Shown piece after piece: positions 35,714 to 44,581 of a DNA stretch of 64,000 nucleotides. Each line of letters begins with the position of its first letter. Positions within the stretch are counted from its first letter, which is position 1. Made by a program: the position numbers and the translations under genes. Under the pieces are notes generated by a model. It was given only the letters and a program-made list of their open reading frames with translations, ran no database searches and was not told where the DNA came from. The DNA is from Pseudomonas sp. HR96 (lineage in GTDB: Bacteria > Pseudomonadota > Gammaproteobacteria > Pseudomonadales > Pseudomonadaceae). The stretch is from NCBI RefSeq assembly GCF_034059295.1, contig NZ_CP139141.1, positions 2,587,001-2,651,000 on the forward strand, written 5' to 3'.

Positions 35714-37066
35714 ATGAACGCCAAGTCCGCTCCATTGGCCGTACCCCGCGACGAGGCTCGCATCGGCCGGCGTCGCTTCGTCGTCCTGAGCCTCATCTTT
35801 TTTGTCACGGTGCTCAACTACGCCGACCGCGCAACCATGTCCATCGCCGGCACGGGCGTGGTCAAGGACCTGGGGCTGGACCCGGTCATGCTCGGCATGA
35901 TCTTTTCCGCCTTCGCCTGGGCCTATGCCCTGGGGCAGATCCCCGGTGGCTGGCTGCTGGACAAGTTCGGCGCCCGCCGGGTGTACGGCTGCAGCCTGTT
36001 GTTGTGGTCGCTGTTCACCATGCTGCAGGGCACGGTTGGCTGGCTTGGCCTGATCGGCTCGACGGCGGCGATGGTGCTGTTCGGCATGCGATTCATGCTC
36101 GGCCTGGTGGAATCGCCGGCCTTTCCGGCCAACAACCGAATTGTCTCCTGCTGGTTTCCCACCAGCGAGCGCGGCACCGCCTCGGCGCTGTTCAACTCGG
36201 CGCAGTACATGGCTGTGGTGGTGTTCACCCCGATGATGGCCTACCTCACCCATTCGCTGGGCTGGGAGCACGTGTTCATCTGGATGGGCGCGCTGGGCCT
36301 GGTGGCGACCGTGGTGTGGTTCGCCCTGTACCGCGAGCCCCTCAGCGACAGGCACCTGAGCCCCGGCGAGCTTGACTACATGCGCGAAGGCGGCGCGCTG
36401 GTCGACCTGGAAGCCAACCGCAAGCAGAGCAAACCCAAGCTCAAATGGCCGGAAGTGGCCCAGCTGTTCACCAACCGCACGCTGTGGGCCATCTACCTGG
36501 GGCAGTACTGCATCACCGCCTTGACCTACTTCTTCATCACCTGGTTTCCCATCTACCTGATCAAGGGCCGCGGCATGACCATCATGGAGGCCGGCTGGGT
36601 CGCCGCGCTGCCGGCCATCTGTGGTTTTTCCGGCGGGGTGCTGGGCGGCTTCGTCTCCGATTACCTGATCCGCCAGGGCATGCATCCGTCGCGGGCGCGC
36701 AAGACCCCGTTCGTCATCGGCATGGCGCTGGCGGCAAGCCTGGTCTCGGCCAATTTCGTCGATGCCAACTGGATGGTCATCGCCCTGATGGCCCTGGCGT
36801 TCTTTGGCAAAGGCCTGGCCGCCGTGGGCTGGGCCGTGTTGTCCGACACCGCGCCCAAGGGCATGGTCGGCCTGAGCGGCGGGGTCTTCAACGGCATCGG
36901 CAACATCGCCGGCATCGTCACGCCAGTGGTCATCGGCTACTTCGTCGCTGCCACCGGCAACTTCAACGAAGCGCTGTGGTTTGTGGCCGCGCACGGGCTG
37001 ATCGGCATCTTCGCCTATGTGGTCATGGCCGGGCGCTTCGAACGGGTGGAAATCAGGATGGATTGA
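35714..37066 (+). CDS. gudP: Glucarate/galactarate transporter, GudP/GarP-like MFS
   Basis: A 450-residue, 12-helix ACS-family symporter. Segments FFVTVLNYADRATMSIAG, FSAFAWAYALGQIPGGWLLDKFGARRVYG, FMLGLVESPAFPANNRIV and WFPTSERGTASALFNSAQY are near the pattern of E. coli GudP/GarP. It is expected to import D-glucarate or galactarate with protons. It is divergent from a LysR regulator and ends before a strong terminator. It is the second aldarate-type transporter in this locus. Confidence 0.85.
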   Translation: MNAKSAPLAVPRDEARIGRRRFVVLSLIFFVTVLNYADRATMSIAGTGVVKDLGLDPVMLGMIFSAFAWAYALGQIPGGWLLDKFGARRVYGCSLLLWSLFTMLQGTVGWLGLIGSTAAMVLFGMRFMLGLVESPAFPANNRIVSCWFPTSERGTASALFNSAQYMAVVVFTPMMAYLTHSLGWEHVFIWMGALGLVATVVWFALYREPLSDRHLSPGELDYMREGGALVDLEANRKQSKPKLKWPEVAQLFTNRTLWAIYLGQYCITALTYFFITWFPIYLIKGRGMTIMEAGWVAALPAICGFSGGVLGGFVSDYLIRQGMHPSRARKTPFVIGMALAASLVSANFVDANWMVIALMALAFFGKGLAAVGWAVLSDTAPKGMVGLSGGVFNGIGNIAGIVTPVVIGYFVAATGNFNEALWFVAAHGLIGIFAYVVMAGRFERVEIRMD

Positions 37067-37095
37067 ACGGGGGGCCGTTGATCGATCATTGCTTT

Positions 37096-37120
37096 GGCGC
37101 CCGCGAGGGCGCCTTTTTTT
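37096..37120 (+). terminator. Rho-independent terminator after gudP
   Basis: GGCGCCC-GCGA-GGGCGCC followed by seven T residues, 30 bp after the gudP stop. Confidence 0.85.
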
Positions 37121-37124
37121 GCTT

Positions 37125-37860
37125 CGCGATACCGTCAGATGATCCACCGGGCACCGAGGTGATGCCCTCGCCAGCTGCGCCGGCTCCTACGCCAATCCGG
37201 GTGACCCCACAGATGGCGTAGGAGCCGGCGAAGCTGGCGAGTGGAGCACCAGAGGTCGCCCGGTTTGATTGGCCATGGGCCGCGATACCGTCAGATGCTC
37301 CACCCGGCAGAGGTGATGCCCTCGCCAGCTGCGCCGGCTCCTACGCCAATCCGGGTGACCCCACAGATGGCGTAGGAGACGCCAGTTTTGATTGGCCGTA
37401 GGTCGCGATACCGTCAGATGATCCACCCGGCACCGAGGTGATGCCCTCGCCAGCTTCGCCGGCTCCTACGCCAATCCGGGTGACCCCACAGATGGCGTAG
37501 GAGACGCCAGTTTTGATTGGCTGTGGGTCGCGATACCGTCAGATGATCCACCCGGCACCGAGGTGATGCCCTCGCCAGCTGCGCCGGCTCCTACGCCAAT
37601 CCGGGTGACCCCACAGATGGCGTAGGAGCCGGCGAAGCTGGCGAGTGGAGCACCAACGGTCGCCCGGTTTGATTGGCCATGGGTCGCGATACCGTCAGAT
37701 GCTCCACCCGGCACCGAGGTGATGCCTTCGCCAGCTGCGCCGGCTCCTACGCCAATCCGGGTGACCTCATAGATGGCGTAGGAGCCGGCGAAGCTGGCGA
37801 GTGGAGCACCAGCGGTCGCCCGGTTTGATTGGCCATGGGCCGCGATACGGTCAGCTGATC
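37125..37860. repeat. Tandem REPIN array, six copies spaced 156 or about 124 bp
   Basis: CGCGATACCGTCAGATG recurs at 37125, 37281, 37404, 37529 and 37685, with a variant at 37841. Spacings are 156, 123, 125, 156 and 156 bp. Long units carry an inverted pair (CGCCAGCTGCGCCGGCTCC ... GGAGCCGGCGAAGCTGGCG) around CAATCCGGGTGACCCCACAG; short units have lost about 32 bp of the second arm. No protein-coding reading is supported. Confidence 0.9.
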
Positions 37861-37901
37861 CATCCGGCCACCGAGGTGTTTGCTGCGCGCCAGCGCGCCG
37901 C

Positions 37902-40082
37902 TTAGTACTTCCAGGCCAGGGTCAACGTGGCGTTGCGTGATGGGGCGTAGTAGGACTGCGACCAATACAGGCTGGTCAGGTACTTGCGGTCGAACAGGTT
38001 GTTGACGTTGAGCGCCAGGTTCCAGTGCGAGTCGATGTCATAGCTGGCCAGGGCGTTGGCCACGGCGTAGGAGCCCTGCCGGCTGACGATGGTTTCACCG
38101 GTGGTGGCCGTGCCCTGGTCGCGGTAGATGTCGCTTTGCCAGTTGAGGCTGCCGCCCACCTTCAGGCCCTTGACCCGGGCGATGCGGTAGGCGCTGCTCA
38201 GGTACAGCGAGTTGACCGGGATGTAGGTGCGTGCTCGCTGGCCATCGGCGTCCTCCAGGGAGAACAGATGGGTCAGGCCGCCGTTGACCTCCCAACCCGG
38301 GGCCAGCTCACCGGCCAGGGTCAGCTCATAGCCCTTGGAGGTGGTGTCCACCGGGTTGTAATACGAGATGCCATCGGCAAACCCGGCGTACTCTGCGGTG
38401 TTGTCCTGTCGGGTACGAAACAGCGAGAGGCTGGCGTTCAGGCGCTTGTCGAACCATTCGCCCTTGATCCCGCCCTCCAGGCTGTTGCCCTCGATGGGGT
38501 CCAGCAGCCTGTTGGAGGCATCGACCTGGGTCTGCGGGTTGAAGATTCTGGTGTAGCTGACATAGGCCGAGTAGTCAGGCGCGAAGTCGTAGATCGCGCC
38601 GTAGTACGGGGTGAGCTTCGACTTGCGGTAGTCGTTGGGTGCGCCGGTGCGTTCGCCGCTGCTGTCCAGGGTGGTGAAGTTGGCCCCGGTGACCAGTTGC
38701 AGCTCGTCGCTGAGGTTGAAGTGGCCGGCCGCGTAGTAGCCATGCCGGTAGGTGGTGTAGTCCGCCCCGCTGGTGACGGTGGCGAACGCCGGTTTCGGGA
38801 AGTCGCCGTCGTATTCCCATACCGGGGGCAAGGCCTCGCCCTGGGCATCGTCGCGAGAGGTCCAGTGGGTCTGATCACGCGACCAGTTGCTGCCCAGCAC
38901 CACTTCATGGGTGCGCCCGAACAGTTCGAACGGCCCCTTGAGGTAGACGTCCCCGAGCAGCTGACGCTCGCTGCGGTCGAATTTCGAGGCGTAGGAGGTC
39001 AGGCCCAGGCCGGTGACTGCGTCGGGCACGCCGCCGGCCATGAGCATTTCGGCGTTGGAGGTGATCTCCCGGTAGTTGAGAGAGGCTTGGCTTTCCCAGC
39101 CGCCGCCCCAGTCGGTGTGCAGTTCAGTGAAGGTCTGGCTGTCGTTGGTATCCCAGTAGCTCCAGTCCGGCGCGGTGTTGTGCGAGCGGCTGTAATGCAC
39201 CTTCGAACCGTCGGTGTTGTACAGCGTCAGTGCGCTCCACATGATGCCGTCGGGACGGTTGCGCTGCTGCGAATAGCCCAGGGTCGCCGTGGTGCTGTCG
39301 CTCAGGTCGGCTTCCAGGATGCCCGAGAACGCCTGCTTGTCGGGGGAGTAGCGGTCCAGGTAGGAGTTGCCGGCCTGGCCGGCGAACAGCGCCCGGCCGC
39401 GTACGCTGCCGGAGTCGTTCACCGGCCCGGAGACGTCCAGCTCGCTGCGCCGGTTCTGCCAGGAGCCGTAGCTCACCGAGCCCTCGGCCTGAAAGTCGCG
39501 GGTCGGGCGTTTGCGCACGAAGTTGACGGTCGCGGCCGGGTTGCCGGGGTTGGAGGTCAGGCCGTTGGCGCCCTTGAGCACCTCGATATGGTCGTAGAGA
39601 AAGGTGTCGATGTCGCCCATCTGTTCTTCGGAGCTGAACGGCATGCCGATACCGTCGAGCTGGAAGTTCGAGACATCGAAGCCGCGAACCGAGTAATAGG
39701 TGCGGTCGGTCTCCACGCGCTGCACGTTGACCCCGGCCGCCTGCAGCGCGTCGGTGGCGCTGTCGAGCTTGAAGTCCTTGAGCTGCTGGTGAGTCACCGT
39801 GGTGGTGGTCTGCGGCGTCTGGCGTGGCGTCAGGTCCAGGCGCGTGGCGGTACGGGTGGCGCCGATGGTGTAGGAGTCGCTCTGTTCGGTCACGCCGGGG
39901 GCGCCGGCTTGCTCGGCATCGATGTTCAACGGCTGCAGTGTCAATTGCCCTGAGTCGCTGGACGCCACGGCGGCGTCGGCCTGCGCTTGCTCGGCCGCCA
40001 GCGGCAGGCTTAGCGCCAGCCCCAGCACCAGGAGCGTCGGGCGGCCACTGGCCAGGGGCGTGAGGGGAGGGTGGTTGCTCAT
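37902..40082 (-). CDS. TonB-dependent siderophore receptor, FhuE-like
   Basis: A 726-residue outer-membrane receptor. A signal peptide (about residues 1-35, ...LGLALSLPLAAEQAQA) precedes a plug domain (TPRQTPQTTTTVTHQQLKDFKLDSATDALQAAGVNVQ ... YYSVRGFDVSNFQLDGIG ... VLKGANGL) and a 22-strand barrel ending in the terminal aromatic (LTLAWKY). There is no N-terminal STN signalling domain, so it is unlikely to drive a FecI-type cascade. The type resembles receptors for coprogen, ferrioxamine and hydroxamate or lipopeptide siderophores. It lies next to the siderophore cluster, separated by a truncated hipA gene. A weak Fur-like site lies upstream. Confidence 0.85.
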   Translation of the reverse strand: MSNHPPLTPLASGRPTLLVLGLALSLPLAAEQAQADAAVASSDSGQLTLQPLNIDAEQAGAPGVTEQSDSYTIGATRTATRLDLTPRQTPQTTTTVTHQQLKDFKLDSATDALQAAGVNVQRVETDRTYYSVRGFDVSNFQLDGIGMPFSSEEQMGDIDTFLYDHIEVLKGANGLTSNPGNPAATVNFVRKRPTRDFQAEGSVSYGSWQNRRSELDVSGPVNDSGSVRGRALFAGQAGNSYLDRYSPDKQAFSGILEADLSDSTTATLGYSQQRNRPDGIMWSALTLYNTDGSKVHYSRSHNTAPDWSYWDTNDSQTFTELHTDWGGGWESQASLNYREITSNAEMLMAGGVPDAVTGLGLTSYASKFDRSERQLLGDVYLKGPFELFGRTHEVVLGSNWSRDQTHWTSRDDAQGEALPPVWEYDGDFPKPAFATVTSGADYTTYRHGYYAAGHFNLSDELQLVTGANFTTLDSSGERTGAPNDYRKSKLTPYYGAIYDFAPDYSAYVSYTRIFNPQTQVDASNRLLDPIEGNSLEGGIKGEWFDKRLNASLSLFRTRQDNTAEYAGFADGISYYNPVDTTSKGYELTLAGELAPGWEVNGGLTHLFSLEDADGQRARTYIPVNSLYLSSAYRIARVKGLKVGGSLNWQSDIYRDQGTATTGETIVSRQGSYAVANALASYDIDSHWNLALNVNNLFDRKYLTSLYWSQSYYAPSRNATLTLAWKY

Positions 40083-40126
40083 GTTCTTGCCTACATCCGT
40101 GTGGGGGCGGCAAGGGTAAATAAGAT

Positions 40127-40149
40127 GGGAATGAATATCAATACGAATT
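40127..40149 (-). promoter_or_regulatory. Weak Fur-box-like site upstream of the receptor gene
   Basis: Read on the minus strand, ATTGAT-ATTCAT repeats resemble the Fur hexamer array. It is 45-67 bp upstream of the receptor start. The match is imperfect. Confidence 0.35.
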
Positions 40150-40280
40150 AGGTTTTGCAGCTAGTCGGTAACATAGTGCTGAAAAAAACGGGAAGAGTAC
40201 TGGTAGTCAGGAATATATTGCCGACTATAGGCACAAAGCGCATGATAGTCAGCATCTTGATACCGATTGGTCATTCGAGC

Positions 40281-40961
40281 ATGTGTGATCAACTTACCCT
40301 CCAAACCTTTGTGAACGGCGTCGCCCAACTGGGCCTGTCCACCGTGCCGACTGTCGGACTGGTGTTGGAGGAGGCCGAAAAACCGAGCCTGTGGATGCCG
40401 CGCTTTGATCGGCGAGTGGTCGGCGGGGGCGTGCAGAGGGTCGCGGTGGAGTCGATCTATTCGGTATGCGGCAATACCGAGCCCGGCTCCCGACTGAGCC
40501 ATGAAGCGGTGCTCGGCCGGCTGATCGACCTGTGGCGCAGCAACGGCCAGCAAGCGCAGCTCGAAGCGTTGATTTTCGAATACCTGCGCCGCGACCTGCT
40601 CAACCGGGTGCTCGGCAACTCCGACAACCACGGCCGCAATATGGCGATTTTCCGCGCCGAGGGCCGTTTCGAGCTGGCGCCGATCTATGATCTGGCGCCC
40701 ATGGTGCTCGGTCCGCAAGGGATCACCCGAGTTACCAAATGGAACGCAGAGCACATGGGCAACCCTGACTGGAAAACCCTCTGCGGGTATTTCCCCGGCC
40801 TGGTCTCGGCCGACCTGCTGTTCGAGCGCCTGCGCGCTGCCGCCGAGAGTTTTCGGGCGCTGCCCGACCTGCTGGTCGAGCTTCCCGCCGAAATCAGGGC
40901 GGCACCGTCCATTCCCTTGAACAGACTCGATCAGCGTCTGGCTGAATGGGGGCTGCGATGA
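40281..40961 (+). pseudogene. HipA-family kinase fragment, 5' truncated
   Basis: About 226 residues correspond to the C-terminal half of HipA-type serine/threonine kinases. RFDR, the catalytic-loop LGNSDNHGRNMAIF and the metal-binding APIYDLAPMVLG Asp are present. The N-terminal subdomain and the nucleotide-binding part that should precede the RFDR region are absent; full HipA is about 430 residues. The frame is open upstream to 40155, but those residues do not look like HipA. A downstream HTH gene overlaps its stop (ATGA). It is probably a remnant without kinase activity. Confidence 0.7.
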
Positions 40962-41329
40962 GCGAACAACCCGCAGGCGGGCGTCAGGCCCTGATCGACG
41001 ACATCATGCTGCAGCATGCGGCGGGGCGTGAAACCCTGGGCGCGGCGATCCGGCGCCTGCGCCTGGAAGTCACCGGCCTGGACCAGCAGACCTTCGCCGC
41101 CATGTGCAGCCTGTCGACCAAGGCCCTCTACCAGATCGAAAAGGACAAGGGCAATCCGAGCCTGGCCACGCTGGAGGCGATCCTGCGCAAGTTCGGGCTG
41201 CGCCTGGGGTTGGTGCCAATGGCCAAGGCCCCCGTGACCCCCGTCGGGCCACCTGCGGCAGTGCCCAGAAGACCCGCGCGCGGCGCCAACCCGCGGCGTG
41301 CTTCCACGGCCCGGGCCACGCCCGATTAA
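40958..41329 (+). CDS. Xre/HipB-like HTH protein
   Basis: A 123-residue protein whose helix-turn-helix (AIRRLRLEVTGLDQQTFAAMCSLSTKALYQIEKDKGNPSLATLEAILRKFGLRLGLV) is a HipB-like Cro/C1 domain, followed by a Pro/Arg-rich, probably disordered tail. Its ATG overlaps the hipA-fragment stop. In classical hipBA the antitoxin gene comes first; here it follows. Its TAA lies inside the -35-like part of the PvdS-type promoter for the next operon. Confidence 0.75.
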   Translation: MSEQPAGGRQALIDDIMLQHAAGRETLGAAIRRLRLEVTGLDQQTFAAMCSLSTKALYQIEKDKGNPSLATLEAILRKFGLRLGLVPMAKAPVTPVGPPAAVPRRPARGANPRRASTARATPD

Positions 41330-41349
41330 TTTCTGCCGCTGCCGTTCGT
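41326..41349 (+). promoter_or_regulatory. PvdS-type (iron-starvation) promoter candidate for the syrP-like operon
   Basis: TTAAT, then exactly 16 bp, then CGT, against the consensus TAAAT-N16-CGT (one mismatch). It ends 55 bp before the start of the dioxygenase gene. The same spacing occurs upstream of the NRPS operon. Confidence 0.55.
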
Positions 41350-41404
41350 CTTCGTAGTAGCGCCCGGTTCATTTCCGATCGGGCGGTCGCTGCGAGGATC
41401 GTTC

Positions 41405-42415
41405 ATGAACATCAGCACCTTTGCCCACGCGCCCTGGCTGCACCTGGAACAGGGCCTGCCGTTGCGGGTCACGCCCGGGCAGCCAGGCGTGTCGCTGGCC
41501 GATGCGGCGCAGGCGCTGCGCGAGCTCAGCGACAGCGCTCTGGAACGCACCGGCGCCATCCTCTTCAGCGGCTTCGAGCCGGCCGGCGTCGAGGGCTTCC
41601 AGCAGTTCGCCAGCTCCTTCGGCCACCCCCTGCTCAACTACGAGTTCGGCTCCACGCCGCGCAGCAAGGTCAGCGGCGGCGTCTATACCTCCACCGAATA
41701 CCCGGCCCATCGTTCGATCCCGCTGCACAACGAACAGGCCTACACCAACCAGTGGCCGATGCGCATCTGGTTCTACTGCGCCCAGGCGGCGCAAAGCGGC
41801 GGGCAGACGCCCATCGCCGACAGCCGCGAAGTGTACCGGCGCATCGATCCGGCGTTGCGCGAGCGCTTCGCGCGCAAGCGCCTGATGTACGTGCGAAATT
41901 ACGGCAACGGACTGGATGTGGCCTGGCAGCAGGTGTTCAACACCGAGGACCCGGCCCAGGTCGAACACTACTGCCGCGAGCGCGGCATCGAGTGCGAGTG
42001 GAAGGCCGACGGTGAACTGCGCACCCGGCAACGCTGCCAGGGCGTCGCCACGCATCCGCGCACCGGCGACCGGGTGTGGTTCAACCAGGCCCATCTGTTT
42101 CACCTCAGCGCCCTGGACCCGGAGATGCGCGAGGTGCTGCTCGACACGGTCGGCCACGAGGACCTGCCCCGCAACGTCTATTACGCCGACGGCAGCCCGC
42201 TGGAAGACAGCGCGCTGGATGAGGTGCGCGGCGTGCTGGACGCCTGCCGGATCACCTTCGACTGGGCCAGTGGTGACGTGCTGCTGCTCGACAACATGCT
42301 CACCGCCCACGCCCGCGCGCCGTTCAGCGGGCCGCGCAAAGTGGTGGTGGCGATGACCGAAGGCCACGGCGAAAGCCTGGCCGCCGACCACCCGACCCAT
42401 CCTCAAGGCCGTTGA
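41405..42415 (+). CDS. SyrP-like TauD/TfdA-family Fe(II)/2-oxoglutarate dioxygenase, probable aspartyl beta-hydroxylase
   Basis: A 336-residue non-haem iron enzyme. The metal site reads HxE (H108 and E110 in PLHNEQAYT) with the distal His near 302 (LLLDNMLTAHARAP) and the 2-oxoglutarate Arg in FSGPRKV. SyrP-like enzymes hydroxylate carrier-bound Asp at the beta carbon, giving an iron ligand. One NRPS module here has an Asp adenylation code, which is the likely partner. GAGGA precedes the ATG. It is the first gene of an operon with an acyltransferase and an RND pump. Confidence 0.8.
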   Translation: MNISTFAHAPWLHLEQGLPLRVTPGQPGVSLADAAQALRELSDSALERTGAILFSGFEPAGVEGFQQFASSFGHPLLNYEFGSTPRSKVSGGVYTSTEYPAHRSIPLHNEQAYTNQWPMRIWFYCAQAAQSGGQTPIADSREVYRRIDPALRERFARKRLMYVRNYGNGLDVAWQQVFNTEDPAQVEHYCRERGIECEWKADGELRTRQRCQGVATHPRTGDRVWFNQAHLFHLSALDPEMREVLLDTVGHEDLPRNVYYADGSPLEDSALDEVRGVLDACRITFDWASGDVLLLDNMLTAHARAPFSGPRKVVVAMTEGHGESLAADHPTHPQGR

Positions 42416-42434
42416 GCCAGGGAAGCCAGAGATC

Positions 42435-43442
42435 ATGCAGGACAGTTCAGCCCCATCCTTGCCATTGGCCGACGGCCGCCATATCGCCTGCGTGGCAGAC
42501 GACCATCAACTGACCTTCACCTTGGGTGGCGCGCCACTGTTGCAGGTACGGCGCGACGGCGAGTGCCTGGTGGCCGTGGAACACTACCCGGGCGACCTCG
42601 AACAGGCGTTGTGGGCGGCGTGTTATTGGCTATTCGCCCATGACCCCGGGCTGCGCCGCCTGCACTGGCGCGGCCTCGACGCGGGCCGTCCGGGCCTGGC
42701 CGCGGCGCTGCGCAGCGGCCTGCTGTACGCCGCCGAACCGGGCTGGACCAGCGAGCGTCAGGCGTTCTGGCAGATACCCGCGCCCTGGTTGCGCCAGCTG
42801 CCCGGCTACGGCTACCCGCAGCAGCCGCTGATCAGCGCCGGCAAGCGCCACCCACGGCGCGCGCCCAAACCTTTTGGCGAGCTGTATCGACGCTTCGATG
42901 CACGGCTGCAGGCCTGGGTGTCGCTGCGCACGCTGGACGTCGACAGCGACCTGTCACGCTTCAACCGCTGGCAGAACAACCCGCGCGTCGAAGCCTTCTG
43001 GCAGGAGGGCGGCAGCCTGGAGCAGCACCGCGACTACCTGCACAAGCTGGCCGCCGACCCCCACAGCCTGACCCTGATCGGCTGCCTGGATGATGAACCG
43101 TTCGCCTATTTCGAGGCGTACTGGGCGCGCGAGGACCGCATCGCGCCGTTCTACGAAGTGGGCGACTACGACCGTGGCATCCACATGCTGGTCGGCGAGG
43201 AGCATCACCGTGGCCCGCACAAGGTCGCGGCCTGGCTGGCGGCCCTGGTGCACTGGCTGTTTCTCGACGACCCGCGCACCCAGTACGTGGTCGCCGAACC
43301 CCGCGCCGACAACGCGCGGATGATCGGCTACCTGCAGGCGGCAGGTTTCTACCGGGAGAAGGAGTTCGACTTCCCACACAAGCGTGCCGCCTTGATGAGG
43401 ATCAGCCGCGAAGTGTTCTTCGACCAGGCTGGTCTTTGTTGA
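42435..43442 (+). CDS. IucB/AlcB-like siderophore acyltransferase (GNAT fold)
   Basis: A 335-residue protein whose C-terminal half is the siderophore acetyltransferase domain: WVSLRTLDVDSDLSRFNRWQNNPRVEAFWQEGG, FAYFEAYWAREDRIAPFYEVGDYDRGIHMLVGEEHHRGPH and VVAEPRADNARMIGYLQAAGF match the AlcB/IucB/PvdYII pattern. Such enzymes acetylate the N-hydroxy amine of ornithine or lysine to make a hydroxamate. No ornithine N-oxygenase is in the window, so the substrate is inferred. It is in operon with syrP-like (19-bp gap) and overlaps the next gene. Confidence 0.78.
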   Translation: MQDSSAPSLPLADGRHIACVADDHQLTFTLGGAPLLQVRRDGECLVAVEHYPGDLEQALWAACYWLFAHDPGLRRLHWRGLDAGRPGLAAALRSGLLYAAEPGWTSERQAFWQIPAPWLRQLPGYGYPQQPLISAGKRHPRRAPKPFGELYRRFDARLQAWVSLRTLDVDSDLSRFNRWQNNPRVEAFWQEGGSLEQHRDYLHKLAADPHSLTLIGCLDDEPFAYFEAYWAREDRIAPFYEVGDYDRGIHMLVGEEHHRGPHKVAAWLAALVHWLFLDDPRTQYVVAEPRADNARMIGYLQAAGFYREKEFDFPHKRAALMRISREVFFDQAGLC

Positions 43443-44569
43443 AGCGCGCCGTCGCACTGTTGATGGCGTTGTCCCTGGCCGCGTGCGACGGGGAGGCGCC
43501 GGCGCCGCCCAAGCACGAGCTGGCTCAGGTCAGCACCGAGACGGTGGCGCCGGCACCTCTGGCGGCGGTCGATGAACTGACCGGGCGTATTCGTGCACCG
43601 CGTATCGCCCAGGTGCGGGCGCGGGTGCCCGGCATCGTCCTGCGCCAGGTGTTCGTCGAAGGGCGCGAGGTCAAGCGCGGCGACGTGCTGTTCCAGATCG
43701 ACCCGGCGCGCCTGCTGGTCGAGCGTGACCGCGCCGCGGCCGGGCTGCGCAAGGCCCAGGCGGTGCTGGCCGAAGGCGAGGGCAAGCTGCAACGTTATCG
43801 CCAGCTGATCCGCATCAACGCCGTCAGTGCCCTGGAGTACGAGCAGGTGGCTTCGAACCGGCAGCAGGCCGCTGCCGACGTCGACCTGGCCCGCGCCGCG
43901 CTGGAAAAGGCCCGCCTGGATCTGGCCGACGCCACCGTGACCGCGCCCATCTGCGGGCGTATCGGCCGCGCGCAGGTGACCGAAGGCACCTTGGTGGGCG
44001 AGGGTGAAGCCACCCTGATGGCGCAGATCCAGCAGCTGGACCCGGTGTACGTCGACCTGACCCAGTCCACCGTGGCGTTCGCCGCGCTGCGCCGGCGCCT
44101 GCGCGAAGCCGGCGCGCCTGCGGCGAGCCAGGCCGCGCGGCTGATCGAAGAAGACGGCAGCGCCTACCCCCGGGTCGGCCGGTTGCTGTTCAGCGACATC
44201 AATGTTGACGAGTCCAGCGGGCAGGTGGTGCTGCGCAGCGAGTTCCCCAACCCCGACGGCGAGCTGCTGCCCGGCACCTTCGTGCGCGTGCAGCTGGAAC
44301 GGCCCTTGCAGGCCGGGGTGATCAGCGTGCCGCAGCGCGCGGTCAGCTTCGACGGTGCCGGCCAGGCTCAGGTGCAGGTGGTGGCCGCCGATGGCACGGT
44401 CGCCAACCGCCTGATCGCCACCGATGGCGCCAGCGCCGGGCGCCTGATCGTCAGCGCCGGGCTGGTGGCCGGCGAGCGCGTGGTCGTCGATGGCCAGCAA
44501 CACCTGCGCGAAGGCCAGCGCGTGGCCGTCGCCGAGCCGCGGCTGGTGGCCGCGCCCGCCGCCCGCTGA
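43436..44569 (+). CDS. RND efflux periplasmic adaptor lipoprotein
   Basis: A 377-residue membrane-fusion protein. The start is a TTG at 43436 (or 43439) overlapping the acyltransferase stop. A lipoprotein signal (LLMALSLAACDGEA, lipobox LAAC) is followed by a barrel-sandwich/lipoyl domain (RARVPGIVLRQVFVEGREVKRGDVLFQIDP), a helical hairpin and the second lipoyl half (DATVTAPICGRIGRAQVTEGTLV), as in MexA/AcrA. It links the adjacent RND pump to an outer-membrane channel, which is not encoded here. Confidence 0.88.
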   Translation: MLKRAVALLMALSLAACDGEAPAPPKHELAQVSTETVAPAPLAAVDELTGRIRAPRIAQVRARVPGIVLRQVFVEGREVKRGDVLFQIDPARLLVERDRAAAGLRKAQAVLAEGEGKLQRYRQLIRINAVSALEYEQVASNRQQAAADVDLARAALEKARLDLADATVTAPICGRIGRAQVTEGTLVGEGEATLMAQIQQLDPVYVDLTQSTVAFAALRRRLREAGAPAASQAARLIEEDGSAYPRVGRLLFSDINVDESSGQVVLRSEFPNPDGELLPGTFVRVQLERPLQAGVISVPQRAVSFDGAGQAQVQVVAADGTVANRLIATDGASAGRLIVSAGLVAGERVVVDGQQHLREGQRVAVAEPRLVAAPAAR

Positions 44570-44581
44570 GGCCCTGAACCT

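Noticed and set aside
37125..37860. CRISPR array or VNTR-coded protein
   Set aside because: Units are 124-156 bp, spacers are themselves repeated, and inverted arms identify REPIN elements.
40155..41329. Intact hipBA toxin-antitoxin module
   Set aside because: The kinase lacks its N-terminal half including the nucleotide-binding part, and the gene order is reversed.
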